This document shows, piece after piece, positions 60,200 through 64,000 of a DNA stretch of 64,000 nucleotides (position 1 is the first letter of the stretch; each line of letters starts with the position of its first letter). A program made the translations under genes and the position numbers. A model generated the notes under the pieces. It was not told where the DNA came from and ran no database searches. It worked only from the letters and a program-made list of their open reading frames with translations. This stretch comes from an uncultured Clostridia bacterium (GTDB lineage Bacteria; Bacillota; Clostridia; Oscillospirales; Acutalibacteraceae): NCBI GenBank assembly GCA_937884995.1, contig CAKZZL010000037.1, positions 1 through 64,000 on the forward strand, in the 5' to 3' direction.

Positions 60200-61333
60200 T
60201 TGAAAAACAATCCTGTTATAATTGATTTGCAGAACATAAGCGTAAGCTTCGGACAACAAAAAGTACTTGATAATATTAATCTTCAGATTCATGACGGCGA
60301 GTTCGTAACCTTATTGGGCCCTTCCGGGTGCGGAAAGACAACAACACTCAGAATAATCGCCGGCTTTTTAATTCCCGACGAAGGGAATGTGATATTTGAA
60401 GGTAAGAACATAAATGGTGTTCCTGCCTATAAACGACAGGTAAACACCATTTTTCAGCGTTATGCACTTTTTCCGCATCTTAATGTCTACGAAAATATAG
60501 CTTTCGGTTTAAGACTCAAAAAGATGAAGGAAAAAGACATACAAAACAAAGTTAAAGAAATGCTTGAACTTGTAAACCTTAAAGGTTTTGGCCCGAGAGA
60601 TGTAAATCTCCTCTCAGGCGGTCAGCAGCAAAGAGTAGCCATAGCAAGAGCTTTGGCTGTTGAACCTAGAGTCGTACTCCTTGATGAACCACTGGGAGCA
60701 CTTGACCTGAAACTTCGTAAGGATATGCAGGTTGAACTTAAAAATATACAGCAAAAGCTGGGCATTACATTTATATATGTAACACATGACCAGGAAGAAG
60801 CTCTTTCGATGAGCGACACAATAGTTGTCATGAACGAGGGAAAAATCCAGCACATAGGTACACCTACAGATGTGTACAACGAACCTCATAATGCTTTCGT
60901 TGCTGACTTTATCGGAGAGAGTAATATACTTGACGGAGTCATGCATGAAGACTTCTATGTTGAATTCTCCGGTATGAGATTCCAGTGCGTTGACAGGGGC
61001 TTTATGAAAGATGAGCCTGTTGACGTTGTAATAAGGCCTGAAGATATAGATGTTGTAAGGCCTGAAAAGGGAATGCTCAAGGGTAAAGTAACATCAGTGA
61101 CATTCAAGGGCGTCCATTATGAAATTATAGTTGATATTGATAACTTCAAATGGATGATTCAAACAACACAAAAAGCAGAGGTCAATGATATCATAGGACT
61201 CGATATTAAGCCGGATGAAATGCATATTATGAAAAAGTCCAAGTATTCAGGACTTTATGGTGATTATAGTTCATTCAGTGATGAATTTGATGAGCTTTCT
61301 GACCCGACTATAACAGCGGAGGGAGAAGACTAA
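60200..61333 (+). CDS. potA: Spermidine/putrescine ABC transporter ATPase PotA
   Basis: This 377-residue ATPase energises polyamine import. It has Walker A GPSGCGKTT, Q-loop, signature LLSGGQQQRVAIARAL, Walker B VVLLDEPLGALD and the switch His in YVTHDQEEAL, followed by a C-terminal TOBE domain (about 280-360). Start is TTG after AAAGGGG. The stop shares one base with potB (TAATG). Confidence 0.95.
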   Translation: MKNNPVIIDLQNISVSFGQQKVLDNINLQIHDGEFVTLLGPSGCGKTTTLRIIAGFLIPDEGNVIFEGKNINGVPAYKRQVNTIFQRYALFPHLNVYENIAFGLRLKKMKEKDIQNKVKEMLELVNLKGFGPRDVNLLSGGQQQRVAIARALAVEPRVVLLDEPLGALDLKLRKDMQVELKNIQQKLGITFIYVTHDQEEALSMSDTIVVMNEGKIQHIGTPTDVYNEPHNAFVADFIGESNILDGVMHEDFYVEFSGMRFQCVDRGFMKDEPVDVVIRPEDIDVVRPEKGMLKGKVTSVTFKGVHYEIIVDIDNFKWMIQTTQKAEVNDIIGLDIKPDEMHIMKKSKYSGLYGDYSSFSDEFDELSDPTITAEGED

Positions 61334-62160
61334 TGAAAAAATCTTCTTTCGTACAGACAGTCTTAAATTCTCCATACATAATATGGTCAGCCATCTTTGT
61401 GATAGTACCTCTTTTAATGGTCATTTATTATGCTTTTACAAATGAGAGCGGTGACTTCAGCTTAAATAACATAATAGAGATTAAAGACTATGCAAGCACT
61501 TTCCTGCTTTCAGTCGGATATGGGGCAGTTGCTACGTTTATATGCCTTATTTTGGCATATCCTTTTGCATATTTCTTAAGTCATAGTGGGGCATCGTTTC
61601 AAAGAATGTCAATAATGCTTGTAATGCTCCCGATGTGGATGAGCTTCTTGATCCGTACATATTCATGGATGACAATACTTGGCGATTCAGGTCTTATAAA
61701 CAGATTCCTTGGCCTGTTTTCAATAGGACCTGCAGCCATGCTTAATACCCCGCAGGCAGTAATACTCGGTATGGTATATAACTTCCTGCCATATATGATT
61801 TTGCCTCTTTATACCGTTATATCCAAAATGGATGGCTCACTCATAGAGGCAGCACAGGATCTGGGATGCGGTAAACTGCAGACCCTTAAAAAGGTTGTTT
61901 TGCCTTTATCTGTGCCCGGCATTGCAAGCGGTGTAACAATGGTATTCGTACCATCAGTCAGCACTTTCTATATAACCCAGAAACTCGGCGGAGGACAAAT
62001 TACCCTCATCGGTGACGTAATTGAAGGACAATTCCAGACTGCATATAACTATAACCTGGGTGCAGCACTTTCACTTGTCCTTATGGTTATGATCCTTATA
62101 TGCCTTGGAGTATTGGGTTACTTTACGGATGATAAGGATGACGGAGGTGTATTGATGTGA
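61333..62160 (+). CDS. potB: Spermidine/putrescine ABC permease PotB
   Basis: This 275-residue inner membrane protein has six helices and the EAA motif EAAQDLGCGKLQTLKKVVLPL, by which it contacts PotA. It forms the channel with PotC. Translation is coupled to potA upstream and potC downstream (4-base overlap). Confidence 0.95.
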   Translation: MKKSSFVQTVLNSPYIIWSAIFVIVPLLMVIYYAFTNESGDFSLNNIIEIKDYASTFLLSVGYGAVATFICLILAYPFAYFLSHSGASFQRMSIMLVMLPMWMSFLIRTYSWMTILGDSGLINRFLGLFSIGPAAMLNTPQAVILGMVYNFLPYMILPLYTVISKMDGSLIEAAQDLGCGKLQTLKKVVLPLSVPGIASGVTMVFVPSVSTFYITQKLGGGQITLIGDVIEGQFQTAYNYNLGAALSLVLMVMILICLGVLGYFTDDKDDGGVLM

Positions 62161-62990
62161 CAAAAAACAGTAAGCTTTCAAAGATATACATTATCCTTAT
62201 CTTTATTTTCCTTTATGCTCCCATGGCTGTTACAATGGTATATTCATTTAACGGCACAGAGAGTACTTATGTCATGAGCGGATTGTCGACTCAGTGGTAC
62301 TTAAAGTTATTCCATGACAATGCAACAATGAACGCACTTAAAAATACAATCATACTTGCGGTTGTATCTGCGGCAATATCAACTGTTTTCGGAACAATGG
62401 CTGCAGTCGGAATCAACAATATGAGAAACAAATATTTGAAATCTGCAGTTATGACTACAACCAATATACCTATGATGAATCCCGAAATTGTCACCGGTAT
62501 ATCAATGATGCTTTTATTCGTGTTTGCAGGGGCACTGCTTCACAAAAAGGATGTTCTCGGATTCACTACTTTACTCATAGCTCATATAACTTTTGAACTT
62601 CCATATGTAATTCTTTCTATTTTGCCGAAATTAAAACAGACAGATATATGCATATATGAAGCTGCGCAAGATTTGGGATGCCATCCGCTAAAAGCCTTTT
62701 TCAAGGTTGTATTTCCGGAGATAAGACCGGGTATTGTATCCGGCGCCATAATGGCATTCACTTTATCTCTTGATGACTTTATCATAAGCTACTTTACAAA
62801 CGGACCCAGTTTCCAGACATTGCCAATCCATATATTCTCCATGACAAAGAAACGTGTAAAACCAGATATGTATGCGCTTTCAACTATTATCTTTGTTATC
62901 ATTTTCATACTTCTAATACTCATGAATATAGCTCAGGTAAAATCTGAAAAGAATAAAAAGAAGAAAAAGAGCGGGGAGATGGATTTATGA
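62157..62990 (+). CDS. potC: Spermidine/putrescine ABC permease PotC
   Basis: This 277-residue second permease has six helices and its own EAA motif, EAAQDLGCHPLKAFFKVVFPE. The tail is strongly basic (KNKKKKKSG). Start is GTG after GGAGGTG. The stop overlaps the potD start by 4 bases. Confidence 0.95.
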   Translation: MTKNSKLSKIYIILIFIFLYAPMAVTMVYSFNGTESTYVMSGLSTQWYLKLFHDNATMNALKNTIILAVVSAAISTVFGTMAAVGINNMRNKYLKSAVMTTTNIPMMNPEIVTGISMMLLFVFAGALLHKKDVLGFTTLLIAHITFELPYVILSILPKLKQTDICIYEAAQDLGCHPLKAFFKVVFPEIRPGIVSGAIMAFTLSLDDFIISYFTNGPSFQTLPIHIFSMTKKRVKPDMYALSTIIFVIIFILLILMNIAQVKSEKNKKKKKSGEMDL

Positions 62991-64000
62991 AAAAGATATT
63001 CGCAATAGTTTTATCAATGATCATATTAGCATCTGCTCTTGCTTTTCCCGTGTCAGCATATGATTATCTTGATTATTCACAGGAGACAATTGATTATTAC
63101 AAAAATCTCGGACTTCAGGGGACTACAATAAATGTATATAACTGGGGAGAATATATATCTGATGAGGATATAGATGTAGTCCGTGAATTCGAACATCTGA
63201 CAGGCATAAGTGTAAATTATACAACCTTTGAGTCAAATGAAAATATGTACTCAAAAATTGTCGGCGGCGGTGTAAGTTACGATATTATCATACCTTCGGA
63301 TTATATGGTTGAGAAACTTATAAACGAGGGCATGCTTGAAAAAATAGACTATAGCAATATTCCCAATTATGATAACTATTATGATAAAGAAAAATACGGA
63401 TATCTGACAGATACAACGATAAATGATGAAAAGGTCTCCGATTATGCCATAATATATAACGTGGGGACTACTATACTCATATATAACACGAAGTATGTGA
63501 AAGAAAAGCCGGATAGCTGGACAGTCATGTGGGATGAACAATATAAAGGGAAAGTCCTTATGTTTAATAATCCGAGAGATTCTTTCGCTATCGCTCAGTT
63601 TATACTGGGCCAGTCTCTCAATACAACAGATCCGGATGAATGGGATGCAGCAGCAGCTCTTCTTAAAGAACAAAAAGATAAGGTAAGCCCGTCATATGTA
63701 ATGGATGAAGTCTTTGTGGATATGGAAAGCGGAGACTATTATCTTGCAGCATACTATGCAGGTGACTATGAACTCATGCATGAAAACAACCCGGACCTTG
63801 ATTATGTATTGCCTAAAGAGGGCGTCAACAGCTTTTATGATGCTTTCCTTATACCAAACAGCACGCAAAACAAGGCAGGCGCCGAAGCCTTTATAAACTT
63901 CATGCTTGAACCTGAGATTGCACTTGCAAATGCCGAATACATATATTATGCAACAGCAAACAAGTCAGTCATTGAAAATGAAGATTATTCTTTGGCAGAA
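62987..64000 (+). CDS. potD: Spermidine/putrescine-binding protein PotD, 3' end beyond window
   Basis: The first 338 residues of the polyamine receptor are present. A signal peptide (KKIFAIVLSMIILASALAF, cut near VSA) is followed by the PotD/PotF fold: VYNWGEYISDEDIDVVREFE, YDIIIPSDYMVEKLI, the ligand-site region IIYNVGTTILIYNTKYV, and YYLAAYYAGDYELM. No lipobox is seen, so it may be held near the permease in another way or be released. It ends at the right edge in frame. Confidence 0.93.
   Translation, partial: MKKIFAIVLSMIILASALAFPVSAYDYLDYSQETIDYYKNLGLQGTTINVYNWGEYISDEDIDVVREFEHLTGISVNYTTFESNENMYSKIVGGGVSYDIIIPSDYMVEKLINEGMLEKIDYSNIPNYDNYYDKEKYGYLTDTTINDEKVSDYAIIYNVGTTILIYNTKYVKEKPDSWTVMWDEQYKGKVLMFNNPRDSFAIAQFILGQSLNTTDPDEWDAAAALLKEQKDKVSPSYVMDEVFVDMESGDYYLAAYYAGDYELMHENNPDLDYVLPKEGVNSFYDAFLIPNSTQNKAGAEAFINFMLEPEIALANAEYIYYATANKSVIENEDYSLAE

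Overview
The window comes from a low-G+C Gram-positive bacterium of the class Clostridia, most likely an anaerobic gut or rumen relative of the Ruminococcaceae/Oscillospirales. Supporting signs are AGGAGG-type ribosome sites, lipobox signal peptides, consensus SigA-type promoters with 17-bp spacers, pyruvate phosphate dikinase, small clostridial ferredoxins, FemA/B-type cell-wall enzymes, ECF vitamin transport, and two secreted proteins with type I dockerins, which are a mark of cellulosome builders. The species assignment is inference.

Layout. 1-604: start of a GH3 glycosidase gene running off the left edge. 676-7155: rmuC, then a rightward group of a peptide/nickel-type binding lipoprotein, VanZ-like, DUF1015, a TPR protein and a DUF4037 nucleotidyltransferase-like protein. 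7275-13324: a leftward five-gene operon, hypB-FAD oxidoreductase-hypB-large Fe-S flavoprotein-hypA, carrying nickel-insertion factors with no hydrogenase structural genes nearby. 13485-18782: two exported glycosidases (GH51 arabinofuranosidase lipoprotein and a GH39-like enzyme). 18883-24870: housekeeping operon glmU-pth-mfd-GNAT. 24940-29087: a short promoter-terminator unit (candidate small RNA), a membrane protein, an AEC transporter, holB, ricT and a 56-residue ferredoxin. 29202-36128: leftward yerC-methyltransferase-hslO-GH127, and a separate GH89 gene. 36335-38971: ppdK.

39.1-45.4 kb is an accessory island: a Bro-N/Fic fusion protein, the C-terminal remnant of a serine recombinase, an orphan small protein, an M29 aminopeptidase, an IS1182-type transposase remnant, a DUF2798 membrane protein and an intact IS30-family element flanked by 15-bp direct repeats. 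Its composition looks richer in G+C than its surroundings, at least up to 42.3 kb.

45.5-64 kb: two FemA/B aminoacyltransferases, a GT2 glycosyltransferase with a GtrA flippase-like partner, tRNA-Thr(GGT), two paralogous dockerin-transglutaminase proteins, nrdR, an MMPL exporter with a lipoprotein partner, an ECF S component, a DagK-type lipid kinase with a divergent GDPD, and the potABCD polyamine uptake operon, whose potD runs off the right edge.

The most unusual points are the hypA/hypB/flavoprotein operon without a hydrogenase, a GlmU whose pyrophosphorylase signature has lost key residues while its acetyltransferase half looks intact, the candidate small RNA upstream of 25186, the Bro-N-Fic fusion with a class III self-inhibition motif, and the IS30 insertion into a small open reading frame.
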